Source: Pseudooceanicola endophyticus (GTDB lineage: Bacteria > Pseudomonadota > Alphaproteobacteria > Rhodobacterales > Rhodobacteraceae). From it: a DNA stretch of 64,000 nt. Shown here piece after piece: positions 53,518 to 61,120 of the stretch. Position 1 is the first letter of the stretch. Every line of letters starts with the position of its first letter. The stretch covers positions 203,813 through 267,812 of the forward strand of contig NZ_JAHIAB010000001.1 of assembly GCF_018760365.1 (NCBI RefSeq), read 5' to 3'. Under the pieces are notes generated by a model. The model saw nothing but the letters and a program-made list of their open reading frames with translations. It was not told the DNA's origin and ran no database searches. A program made the translations under genes and the position numbers.

Positions 53518-54479
53518 GCGGCGCCCTTCCGCAGCACCTGGACCATCTCGGCCAGGATCGACACGGCGATCTCGGCCGGGCCGGAGGCGCCGATATCCAG
53601 CCCGATCGGGCCATGGATACGCTCAAGCTCTGCGCCAAGGCCTGCCGCCTCCATGCGGTCCAGCCGCCGGGCATGGGTGCGCGTCGAGCCAAGCGCGCCG
53701 ATGTAGAACACATCCGAGCGCAGCGCCTCTTCCAGCGCCGGATCGTCGATCTTCGGATCATGGGTCAGCAGCACCAGCGCCGTGCGCGCATCCAGGCCCA
53801 GCGCCTGTACCGCCTCGTCGGGCCAGTCGTTGATCACCTGTTCGCCGGGGAACCGTGCCGCCGAGGCGAAGCTGTCGCGCGGATCGATCACCACCGGGTC
53901 GAATCCCGCCACCCGCGCCATCGGCACCAGCGCCTGGGCGATATGCACCGCCCCGACGATCAGCAGCCGCAGCGGCGGATTGTGCACGGTGACGAAGCGC
54001 CCGTCCTCCTCCAACCCGGAGCGATCCATGCGGAAACGCGCCTCGAACCCCTCCTGCACCAGCCCCTCGACCCTGCCGTCGGCGCCCGAGACCACGGCGA
54101 TGCGGGCCCGCGCAGCGCGACGCTCGACCAGCTCGGCCAGGGCCACGTCGGGAAAGGCCCCGCCCACCGGCTGCACCAGCACCCGGATCGTGCCGCCACA
54201 GGCCAGCCCCACGGCGAAGGCATCCCCGTCGCTGACGCCGTATTCCAACATGCGGGGCTTGCCATCGGCGATGGCCTCCTGCGCCTCAAGCACCACCGCG
54301 CCCTCGACGCAGCCCCCGGAGACCGAGCCCGCCATCGCCCCGTCCCCCGAGATCGCCAGCTGGCTGCCAACCCGGCGGGGCGCGCTGCCCCAGGTTTCCA
54401 CCACGGTGGCCAGCGCGGCACCGCGTCCGGCCCGGTACCAGTCCAGGGCCTGTTCGGGAATGTCGTCAAATCGTTCCAT
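53514..54479 (-). CDS. XdhC/CoxI-family molybdenum hydroxylase maturation protein
   Basis: A 321-residue protein that inserts sulfurated molybdenum cofactor into xanthine dehydrogenase or CO dehydrogenase-type enzymes. The XdhC N-terminal domain has ALATVVETWGSAPRRVGSQLAI and GSVSGGCVEGAVV; the C-terminal NAD-like fold has LLIVGAVHIAQALVPMA and GALGSTRTHARR. The ATG at 54479 is preceded by AGGAGG. Its neighbours are the molybdopterin-binding gene, an OmpA gene and, beyond it, CoxE-like and MoxR genes. The enzyme it serves is not in the window. Confidence 0.92.
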
Positions 54480-54560
54480 GGGCGCCTCCTGCGGGAAGAG
54501 TGGACCTGCCCGCGCCTGCGCGCAACCGGTCCCTGAAGCCTCCAGATAGGAAGCCGATGG

Positions 54561-54590
54561 CAAAAGGGCCACGCCAGAGGCGCGGCCCTT
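54561..54590 (-). terminator. Terminator after the OmpA-family gene
   Basis: On the minus strand AAGGGCC(g)CGCC pairs with GGCG(t)GGCCCTT around TCT with one mismatch, followed by TTTTG. Confidence 0.7.
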
Positions 54591-54613
54591 CCCTGAGGTC
54601 CCGTCAGGCGGGA

Positions 54614-56887
54614 TCAGTTGCCCTGCTGCAGCAGCGGGGTGATCCGGCGCACGGCAGCGCGGCGGTTGTCGCGGTCCGCCGAAGCGGTCTGCACCTTCAG
54701 GTCGCTTTCACCGTAGCCCTGCACCACCATGTTCTCGGGCGGGACGTCGAAATATTCGCTGAGCGCCAGCGCCAGGCTTTCGGCCCGACGGTCCGACAGC
54801 GCGAGGTTCGAGCCCGCATTGCCCACCGCATCGGTGTGCCCCTCGACCAGGAAGACCTCGCCGGGGTTGGTGGCGATCATGTCGGCCATGGCCTTGCCGA
54901 GCGTCGCCAGGTGCTGCGCCTCCTCGGGCTGGATCACCGCCGAGCCGGTCGCGAAGGTCACGTCGTTCAGCGAGACCTCGGGCACCAGCTTGCGCACCGC
55001 CGAGATGTCGCGGATCTGGCCGAGCGAGAAGGTGCGGCCCACCTTCACCTGCTCGTTGCGCAGGGCGCGTTCCAGGGCGGCGGAATCGGTGCCCTGGTAC
55101 TGGATCACCTGGTCACGGTGCTGCGGCAGGTCGGCGACGTTCACCTGGCGGTAGGATTGCGTGTCGTCGAACAGCACCACCCGGTCGCCGTTTTCAAGCA
55201 GGCGGGTACGTTGCAGCACGGTGCCGTCGGCGGCGCGGATCGTCTCGATGCGTGCACCGTCGGGACGGGTCACCGTGGTGCGGGTCGAACCGTCCGAGAA
55301 GGTCTCGGTGCGCAGGTCGTTGCCGGGCTGGCGCAGCAGGACGTTATCGTCCTTCAGCACGCGATACTGGCCGTCGTTCAGCACGACCACCCGGTCCCCC
55401 GAGTTCGACACCACCTTGTCCCCGTTGTTGAGCAGGCTGCCCACGGCATAGGCGCCGATCCCGGCCACCGCCGCCTTGGCGATGGTGTCGAAGAAATCGT
55501 TGCCGTCGTCCTTCTTGCGGTCACGCGCCTGCGGAGCATCGCCCCCCGCCCTGGTGCGGAATTCCTCGTCCGAAGAGCGCGCCTCGTCCTTGCTCACCTT
55601 GTCCTCGCGGACATCGGCGACCTTGGCATCCTTGCCGGCGGCGGCCACCTCGCGGCGGCGATCCTGGCGGTTCGCCTCGCGCTTGGCCTGATCCTCGGCC
55701 ATCTGGCGCGGATCGCGCTTGACGCCCGGATCCTCGGCGGCGGCGGTTTCCTTCTTCAGCTCCTCGGGCGCGATCTTCCGCGGGGCATCGCCTTCGGCGG
55801 TCTGCCGCGGGGCGTCGCCTTCGGGACGACGCGTGTCGTCACGCTGGCGGTCGGCCTGCTGGGCATCCGCCGGGCGGCGCGCGTCGTCGCGGGCCACGGC
55901 ATCCTCGCCACGGCGGGGCGCCTCGTCCCCGCGCTTGGGCGCATCAGCGCTGCGCGTTTCCGAAGGGGCAGCGGGGGCACCATCCTTCTGACCCAGGCGG
56001 CGTTCCAGCTCCTTGGTGTCGGGGGCTTCCTTCGGCTCGTCCGGTTTCGACTGCGCCTTCTGCTCTGCCTTGGGCGCGGGGGCGTCGGCCTTGCGGTCCA
56101 TGGCCGGGGCCTTGATGTCGCCCTTGCCCTCCGCCTTCATGCCTTCCGCCTTGGGGGCTTCTGCCTTCGTGTCCTGCGCCTTGTCGCCCAGGCGGCGCTT
56201 CAGCTCATCCGCATCGGGGCCGCCGGCCGCCTTCGGTGCCGCGTCCGCCTTGGCATTGGGCGCCTTGTCGGCACCGTCCTTGGCCCCGGGGGCCGTCCCG
56301 GCCTCGGGCTTTGCCTCGGCGGGTTTCGGCGCCTCGGCCTTCTTCTTCTGCGGAGCGGCCTCTGCCTTGCCCTTGGCGCCGTCCTGGGCCTCCATGGCCT
56401 GCGACTTGCCACCGGATTTCTCTTCCGAGACGACAGCATTGCCGCCCTTCTTCAGGGACTGGGGCGCGGCCTGCTCGGGGGCGGTCCTTTCAGCCCCCTT
56501 GCCGGGGGCGGCGTCCTGCGGCGCCTTTTCGGTGCGGGCATTGCCGGCCTTGCCGTCATCGGACTTCCCCTTGCCGGCTTTCGCGCCGTCGGCCTTTTCG
56601 GCCCGGGGCTGATCCTTGCCACCCGCCTCCTTGCCGGGACGGGCGTCCTCCTTCGGACCATGGTCGGCGGCCTTTTCTCCGCCGTTCCTGTCGCCGGCCT
56701 GCGGACCGTCGTGCTTCTTCTGGCCGGGGGCCTTGCAGTCCTGGCTCGGGGCGCAATCAGGCGCTTCCTGGCGGGGGGTCTGAGCTTCCTTCCCGCCGTC
56801 ATTCGACTGCGAGAAACCCGTGGAGGGCAGCGCCAGAGCGATGCTCATCACAAGGGCCGTGGAGCTCTTCAGCAGGGTCTTGGTCAT
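54614..56887 (-). CDS. OmpA-family protein with long charged disordered region
   Basis: A 757-residue exported protein. The N terminus is a signal peptide (MTKTLLKSSTALVMSIALAL, cleavage near GFSQS). Residues about 27-470 are Lys, Ala, Glu, Asp, Gly and Pro-rich without hydrophobic core; LKRRLG and LERRLG recur around residues 230 and 295. A glycine-rich membrane-like helix is near 478-490 (AVAGIGAYAVGSLLN). The C-terminal OmpA peptidoglycan-binding domain starts near 640 (VSLNDVTFATGSAVIQPEEA, VEGHTDAVGNAGSNLALSDRRA). It probably ties the cell wall to an outer structure. It lies between molybdenum-hydroxylase maturation genes on the same strand. Confidence 0.88.
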   Translation of the reverse strand: MTKTLLKSSTALVMSIALALPSTGFSQSNDGGKEAQTPRQEAPDCAPSQDCKAPGQKKHDGPQAGDRNGGEKAADHGPKEDARPGKEAGGKDQPRAEKADGAKAGKGKSDDGKAGNARTEKAPQDAAPGKGAERTAPEQAAPQSLKKGGNAVVSEEKSGGKSQAMEAQDGAKGKAEAAPQKKKAEAPKPAEAKPEAGTAPGAKDGADKAPNAKADAAPKAAGGPDADELKRRLGDKAQDTKAEAPKAEGMKAEGKGDIKAPAMDRKADAPAPKAEQKAQSKPDEPKEAPDTKELERRLGQKDGAPAAPSETRSADAPKRGDEAPRRGEDAVARDDARRPADAQQADRQRDDTRRPEGDAPRQTAEGDAPRKIAPEELKKETAAAEDPGVKRDPRQMAEDQAKREANRQDRRREVAAAGKDAKVADVREDKVSKDEARSSDEEFRTRAGGDAPQARDRKKDDGNDFFDTIAKAAVAGIGAYAVGSLLNNGDKVVSNSGDRVVVLNDGQYRVLKDDNVLLRQPGNDLRTETFSDGSTRTTVTRPDGARIETIRAADGTVLQRTRLLENGDRVVLFDDTQSYRQVNVADLPQHRDQVIQYQGTDSAALERALRNEQVKVGRTFSLGQIRDISAVRKLVPEVSLNDVTFATGSAVIQPEEAQHLATLGKAMADMIATNPGEVFLVEGHTDAVGNAGSNLALSDRRAESLALALSEYFDVPPENMVVQGYGESDLKVQTASADRDNRRAAVRRITPLLQQGN

Positions 56888-56992
56888 AGTCTTCCTCTCT
56901 TCCGCCGATCATGGCGGTTTCGAGCAGACAACTTCCGAGAACACATTCCGGTTCAATGCTGCGTTGCAAAGAAACAGCGGATTCCCGCCGGC

Positions 56993-58258
56993 CTACTCAC
57001 GCAGCAGACACATCAGCCGCGCCTTCTCGCCCGGATCATCGGGCTTCGAGATCGCCTCGGCCAGGGCTTCGAGCGAGGCCACATTGTGGGCGGCGCGGAA
57101 GCTGTCGACATGGGGCAGCAGCGCCGCCACGCCGCGGGCCTTCGGGGCAAATCCGTCGAAACGCAGCAGCGGGTTCAGCCAGATCAGCTGCCGGCAGGAC
57201 CGCTGCAGGCGCTGCGCCGCGCCCACCAGCAGCTCCGGATCGCCCCGGTCCAGACCATCGGTGATCAGCAGCACCACCGCCCCCTGCGACAGCACCCGAC
57301 GCGACCAGTCGCGGTTGAAGGCCGCCAGGCAGTCGCCGATCCGCGTGCCCCCCTCCCAGTCGCCGGCCCGGGCGCCGGCGGCGGCAAGGGCCGCATCGAC
57401 ATCGCGGGTCCGCAGCAGGCGCGAGATATCGGTCAGCCTTGTGCCGAAGGTGAAGGCATGGACCCGCCCCCAGCCGGTGCCGCCACCCGCGCCCCGGGGC
57501 TGCGCCCGGTTGCTGAGGGCGTGCAGGAAATGCAGCACCATGCGGGAATAAAGGCTCATGGAGCCGGAGATGTCGCAGAGCACCACGAGGTCGGGCGCGC
57601 GCGGACGCGGCGCCTTCAGGGCCAGGGCGCGCAGTTCCCCACCCTGGCGCATCGCCTGGCGCAGGGTGCGGCGGGGATCGGGACGGCCATGGCGGGCGGG
57701 GGCCTGGCGGCGCCCGGCAACCGGCGGCACCGGCAGGCGGAGCCGCGCCAGCATCCGCCGGGCCTCGGCGCTTTCCTCCGGGCTCATCTGCTCGAAGTCG
57801 AGATGGCGCAGCCGGTCGCGCCCCGAGGCGGTCAGCCGGGCATCAAGGCGCAGTGCCTCGTCCTCGGCTCGGGGCGCGGGGGGGCGCGGCGCATCGGCGG
57901 TCAGCGCCTCGGCGGCGCGCCGTTCCGCCGGGGCCGGCGGGCGTTCCTCTGCCAGGCCGCGGACCGAGGGCAGCAGCATCGACATCATCTGTTCCATGTA
58001 GCGCGGATCGCGCCAGAACAGCCGGAAAAGCTGGGCGAAGACCCGGGTTTCCTCGGGGCGCGAGACCAGACAGGCATGCAGCGTCCAGTAGAAGTCGCGC
58101 CGGTCCGACAGGCCCGTCAGCGCGACCGCGCGGATCGCCTCCAGCGTCCGGCCGGGACCGACGGGAAGGCCCGCGCGACGCAGGGCGCGGGCGAAATGCA
58201 CGATATTGGCCGCCAGTTTCGGGTCATGCGGCAGATCGGGCGGCAGCGGTGCGCTCAC
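56993..58258 (-). CDS. VWA-domain protein, CoxE-like
   Basis: A 421-residue cytoplasmic protein with an N-terminal helical region (LAANIVHFARALRRAGLPVGPGRTLEAI) and a C-terminal von Willebrand A domain. The metal-binding MIDAS motif is DISGSMS, near residue 235, with the later LLITDGLDRGD. This is the layout of CoxE, which works with the MoxR-type ATPase CoxD in maturing the CO dehydrogenase active site. The start is GTG at 58258 with no clear ribosome-binding site. A repeat element fills the gap to the upstream MoxR gene. Confidence 0.88.
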   Translation of the reverse strand: MSAPLPPDLPHDPKLAANIVHFARALRRAGLPVGPGRTLEAIRAVALTGLSDRRDFYWTLHACLVSRPEETRVFAQLFRLFWRDPRYMEQMMSMLLPSVRGLAEERPPAPAERRAAEALTADAPRPPAPRAEDEALRLDARLTASGRDRLRHLDFEQMSPEESAEARRMLARLRLPVPPVAGRRQAPARHGRPDPRRTLRQAMRQGGELRALALKAPRPRAPDLVVLCDISGSMSLYSRMVLHFLHALSNRAQPRGAGGGTGWGRVHAFTFGTRLTDISRLLRTRDVDAALAAAGARAGDWEGGTRIGDCLAAFNRDWSRRVLSQGAVVLLITDGLDRGDPELLVGAAQRLQRSCRQLIWLNPLLRFDGFAPKARGVAALLPHVDSFRAAHNVASLEALAEAISKPDDPGEKARLMCLLRE

Positions 58259-58268
58259 CGACCGGCCC

Positions 58269-58322
58269 CGGGGGGATTTTGCATCCCCCCGCCCCCCTGC
58301 AGCATATTTGCGGAAAGAGGGA
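58269..58322 (-). repeat. Dispersed intergenic repeat, copy I with GGGGGGAT hairpin
   Basis: It is nearly identical to copy H in the opposite direction: over about 42 bases only three positions differ. The hairpin GGGGGGATTTTGCATCCCCCC is at 58270-58290 on the plus strand. It occupies almost all of the 72-base gap between the MoxR and CoxE-like genes. Confidence 0.75.
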
Positions 58323-58330
58323 CGGCCATG

Positions 58331-59239
58331 TCAGGCCGGGGTCTTCGGGCTGCGGATCTCCTCCAGCAGGCGTTTCGCCCCGGCGCCCTCGATCCGGCGG
58401 ATGTCATCCTGGTACTTCAGCAGCGCCCCCAGCGTGTCGGATATCACCTCCGGGGTCAGCGCGATGACATCGAGCGCCAGCAGGCATTTCGCCCAGTCGA
58501 TGGTCTCGGCCACGCCGGGGGTCTTGAACAGGTCCTCGGTGCGCAGGCGCTGCACGAAGGCCACCACCTCCTGCGAGAGGGCGCGGGCGGCCTCGGGGGC
58601 GCGGGCCGAGAGGATCTCGAGCTCGCGCGCGGCATCGGGGTAGCCCACCCAGTGGTAGAGGCAACGCCGCTTCAACGCCTCGTGGACCTCGCGGGTGCGG
58701 TTCGAGGTCAGGATCACGATGGGCGGCGCGGCGGCGCGGATCGTGCCAAGCTCCGGGACGGTGACCTGGAAATCGGAGAGCGCCTCGAGCAGGAAGGCCT
58801 CGAACGGGGCATCCGTGCGGTCAAGCTCGTCTATGAGCAGCACCGGCGGGCCTTCGGGATGCGGGCGCAGCGCCTGAAGCAGCGGGCGTTCGATCAGGAA
58901 GTCCGGACCGAAGAGATCCTGCTGAAGGCGGGCCGCATCGCCGGCACCGGTGGCCTCGGCGGTGCGGATGGCGATCATCTGGGCGGGAAAGTTCCAGTCG
59001 CACACCGCCTGGGCCGCATCCAGCCCCTCGTAGCATTGCAGCCGGATCAGCCGCCGCCCCAGCCCCGCCGCAAGGGCCTTGGCGACCTCGGTCTTGCCGG
59101 TGCCGGGCTCTCCCTCCAGCAGGAGCGGCCTGCCCAGCCGCAGCGCCAGGAAGGTGACGGTGGCAAGCGCCCGGTCGGGCCGGTAGCCCTGCCCGTGCAG
59201 CAGCGCGGCCGTGGCGTCGATCGTCTCCGGTAGGGTCAT
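58331..59239 (-). CDS. MoxR-type AAA+ ATPase (CoxD-like)
   Basis: A 302-residue AAA+ ATPase. Walker A is EGEPGTGKTEVAK (about residues 42-54), Walker B VLLIDELDRTD, and sensor 1 is ILTSNRTREV. It ends with a helical lid. MoxR proteins act with VWA proteins as chaperones for cofactor insertion; the CoxE-like gene is the next gene downstream, consistent with a CoxD/CoxE pair. ATG 59239 has an AAGGA site. The frame is open far upstream but not coding there. Confidence 0.92.
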   Translation of the reverse strand: MTLPETIDATAALLHGQGYRPDRALATVTFLALRLGRPLLLEGEPGTGKTEVAKALAAGLGRRLIRLQCYEGLDAAQAVCDWNFPAQMIAIRTAEATGAGDAARLQQDLFGPDFLIERPLLQALRPHPEGPPVLLIDELDRTDAPFEAFLLEALSDFQVTVPELGTIRAAAPPIVILTSNRTREVHEALKRRCLYHWVGYPDAARELEILSARAPEAARALSQEVVAFVQRLRTEDLFKTPGVAETIDWAKCLLALDVIALTPEVISDTLGALLKYQDDIRRIEGAGAKRLLEEIRSPKTPA

Positions 59240-59425
59240 GGGTCTGTCCTTCGGGCCATGCCCCCAGCCTGCGCCTGAGCGACGCAGGGTCAAGTGCGAC
59301 GAAGGTCTGCGACCGGCGCCGTCGACCGGAGACTGGCCGGTCCCGTGTTGACGGAAAATCAACCTTTGCCGCCCGATAACCACTGCGGTGCCTCCGAAGG
59401 GGGAACCCGCCAGCCGGGAGGATCC

Positions 59426-60484
59426 ATGCGCATCACCGCCGTGACCTGCGTGAAGAACGAGGGCCCCTTCCTGCTGGAATGGATCGCCTGGCAGCGGCTG
59501 ATCGGCGTGACGGGACTGCTGGTCTATTCCAACGATTGCAGCGATGGCACCGACCGGCTGCTGGACGGTCTGGCGGCCCATGGCGTGCTGCACCACCTGC
59601 CGAACCCCGCCAGCGGGCGCAATTACCAGATGGAGGCGCTGAAGGCCTGCCGTCAGGAGGCGCTGGTGCGGCAGGCCGACTGGGTCTGGATCGCCGATGT
59701 CGACGAGTTCCTGAACATCCATACCGGCGATCACACGATCCCGGCGCTGATCGCGGCCTGCGGCGATCCGCAGGCGATCTCGGTGCATTTCCAGTTCTTC
59801 GGCAATGACGGGGTGACCCGGTTCGAGGATCGCCCGGTGATCGCCCAGTTCACCCGCTGCCATGATCCCGACATCTGGAACGGCCAGCTGGCGATCGAGG
59901 TGAAGACCCTGGTGCGGCGGGACTTTCCGCTGCGCTACTACGGGGCGCACCGGCCGTTCTTCGGCAAGGGTCTGGCTGCCGCGCAGCGCCCCCGCTGGTG
60001 CGACGGATCCGGTCGTGCGGTGCCGCAGCGCTTCCTGATGGCGGCGAACCCGCGGCGGATCCGCCGCTTTCCGGCCCGGGGCGCGCGCCACCACGCGACG
60101 CTGAACCACTACGCCCTGCGCTCGCTCGACAGCTACCTGGTGAAGACCGACCGTGGCGACGTGAACCGCGCGCATCGCGCCTTCGACGACAGCTACTGGC
60201 GCGAACGTGCCGATACCGCCTGGCAGGACCTGTCGATCCGGCGGCTCCTGCCGGCGCTGGAGGCCGGGATCGCAAAGCTGAAGGCGCTGCCGGGCATTGC
60301 CGCCCTGCACGAGGCCGCCGTGGCCGCCCATCGCGCCCGGGCCGGGGCGCTGCTGGCACAGGAGGGTCCCCGGCAGCTGGCCGCGCAGCTGCGCCGTTCC
60401 CCGCCCCTGCCCGAGGCCGAAACCGCGCTGCTGGTCCGGCTGGGCGTCCCCCCCGAGGCGGTGGCCACAGGGGCGTTCCGGTGA
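59426..60484 (+). CDS. Glycosyltransferase, family 2-type (PF13704-like), gene 1
   Basis: Predicted glycosyltransferase of 352 residues, likely acting at the cytoplasmic side on a surface sugar chain. It opens with RITAVTCVKNEGPFLLEWIA, then YSNDCSDGTD, and has the metal-binding motif IADVDEFLN; FFGNDGVTRFEDRPVIAQFTR is shared with the two later copies. A basic region RRIRRFPARGARHH follows. ATG 59426 has a GGGAGG site. It overlaps the sulfotransferase gene by four bases. Substrates are unknown. Confidence 0.86.
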   Translation: MRITAVTCVKNEGPFLLEWIAWQRLIGVTGLLVYSNDCSDGTDRLLDGLAAHGVLHHLPNPASGRNYQMEALKACRQEALVRQADWVWIADVDEFLNIHTGDHTIPALIAACGDPQAISVHFQFFGNDGVTRFEDRPVIAQFTRCHDPDIWNGQLAIEVKTLVRRDFPLRYYGAHRPFFGKGLAAAQRPRWCDGSGRAVPQRFLMAANPRRIRRFPARGARHHATLNHYALRSLDSYLVKTDRGDVNRAHRAFDDSYWRERADTAWQDLSIRRLLPALEAGIAKLKALPGIAALHEAAVAAHRARAGALLAQEGPRQLAAQLRRSPPLPEAETALLVRLGVPPEAVATGAFR

Positions 60485-61113
60485 GCGGCGCGATGCAGGT
60501 GATCAACCTCGGCCTGCCGAAATCCGGCACCACCAGCTTTGCCCGGGCGATGAAGGCCGCGGGGCTGAAGGTGGCCGACCACCGCATCCGCCGCGGCCAG
60601 ACTGCCGATCCGGCCCTGTGGCGCAGCTTTGTCGGGATGGCGCTGTATCGCGGCCATTTCGGCAACGGCGATCCGCTGCGCGATCTGGGCGATTTCCAGG
60701 CCATTGCAGAATGCTCTTTCCTGCAGGGCCGCCGCTCGGCCTGGCCGCAGATGGATTTCGCGCTGATTGCCGCGATCCGGGACCGGCATCCGCAGGTGCG
60801 CTTCGTGGCCACCTGGCGGCCCCCCGAGGCGCTGGCGGATTCCATGCGGCGCTGGACCAACATGGCGACCCGGCTGGAAGCGGCCAGCCTGCCCGGCCTG
60901 CCCGAAGGCTTCGGCGCCGACCCCGGGCAGCTGGCACGCTGGATCGCCGGGCATCACGCCCATCTGCACATGCTCTTCGCGGGCTCCGACCGGTTCCTTG
61001 AACTGGATGTCGCCGACCCTGCGGCCCAGGACCGGCTGGCCGGTTTCCTGGGCCGCGACCTGCCCTGGTGGGGCCGCGCCAATGCCAACACGCGCCGCCC
61101 CTCCCCAGCCTGA
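60481..61113 (+). CDS. Sulfotransferase-family protein
   Basis: A 210-residue protein with the sulfotransferase start LGLPKSGTTSFARAM, whose PKSGTT is the PAPS phosphosulfate loop. The later IRDRHPQVRFVATWRPPEALADSMRRW contains the second PAPS region with Arg and Ser. Start is GTG 60481 overlapping the previous stop (GTGA) or ATG 60493, four codons later. Set between glycosyltransferase genes, it probably sulfates a sugar made by them. The acceptor is not predictable. Confidence 0.82.
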   Translation: MSGAMQVINLGLPKSGTTSFARAMKAAGLKVADHRIRRGQTADPALWRSFVGMALYRGHFGNGDPLRDLGDFQAIAECSFLQGRRSAWPQMDFALIAAIRDRHPQVRFVATWRPPEALADSMRRWTNMATRLEAASLPGLPEGFGADPGQLARWIAGHHAHLHMLFAGSDRFLELDVADPAAQDRLAGFLGRDLPWWGRANANTRRPSPA

Positions 61114-61120
61114 GGCCGCC

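Noticed and set aside
54500..59233. A 1577-codon open frame on the plus strand opposite the OmpA, CoxE-like and MoxR genes
   Set aside because: It is an antisense shadow caused by high GC and strong third-position bias. It is rich in Gly, Arg, Gln and His without domains, and the minus-strand genes have clear motifs.
59348..59362. TTGACGGAAAATCAA as a second FNR box
   Set aside because: The spacer between TTGA and TCAA is seven bases instead of six, so it does not fit.
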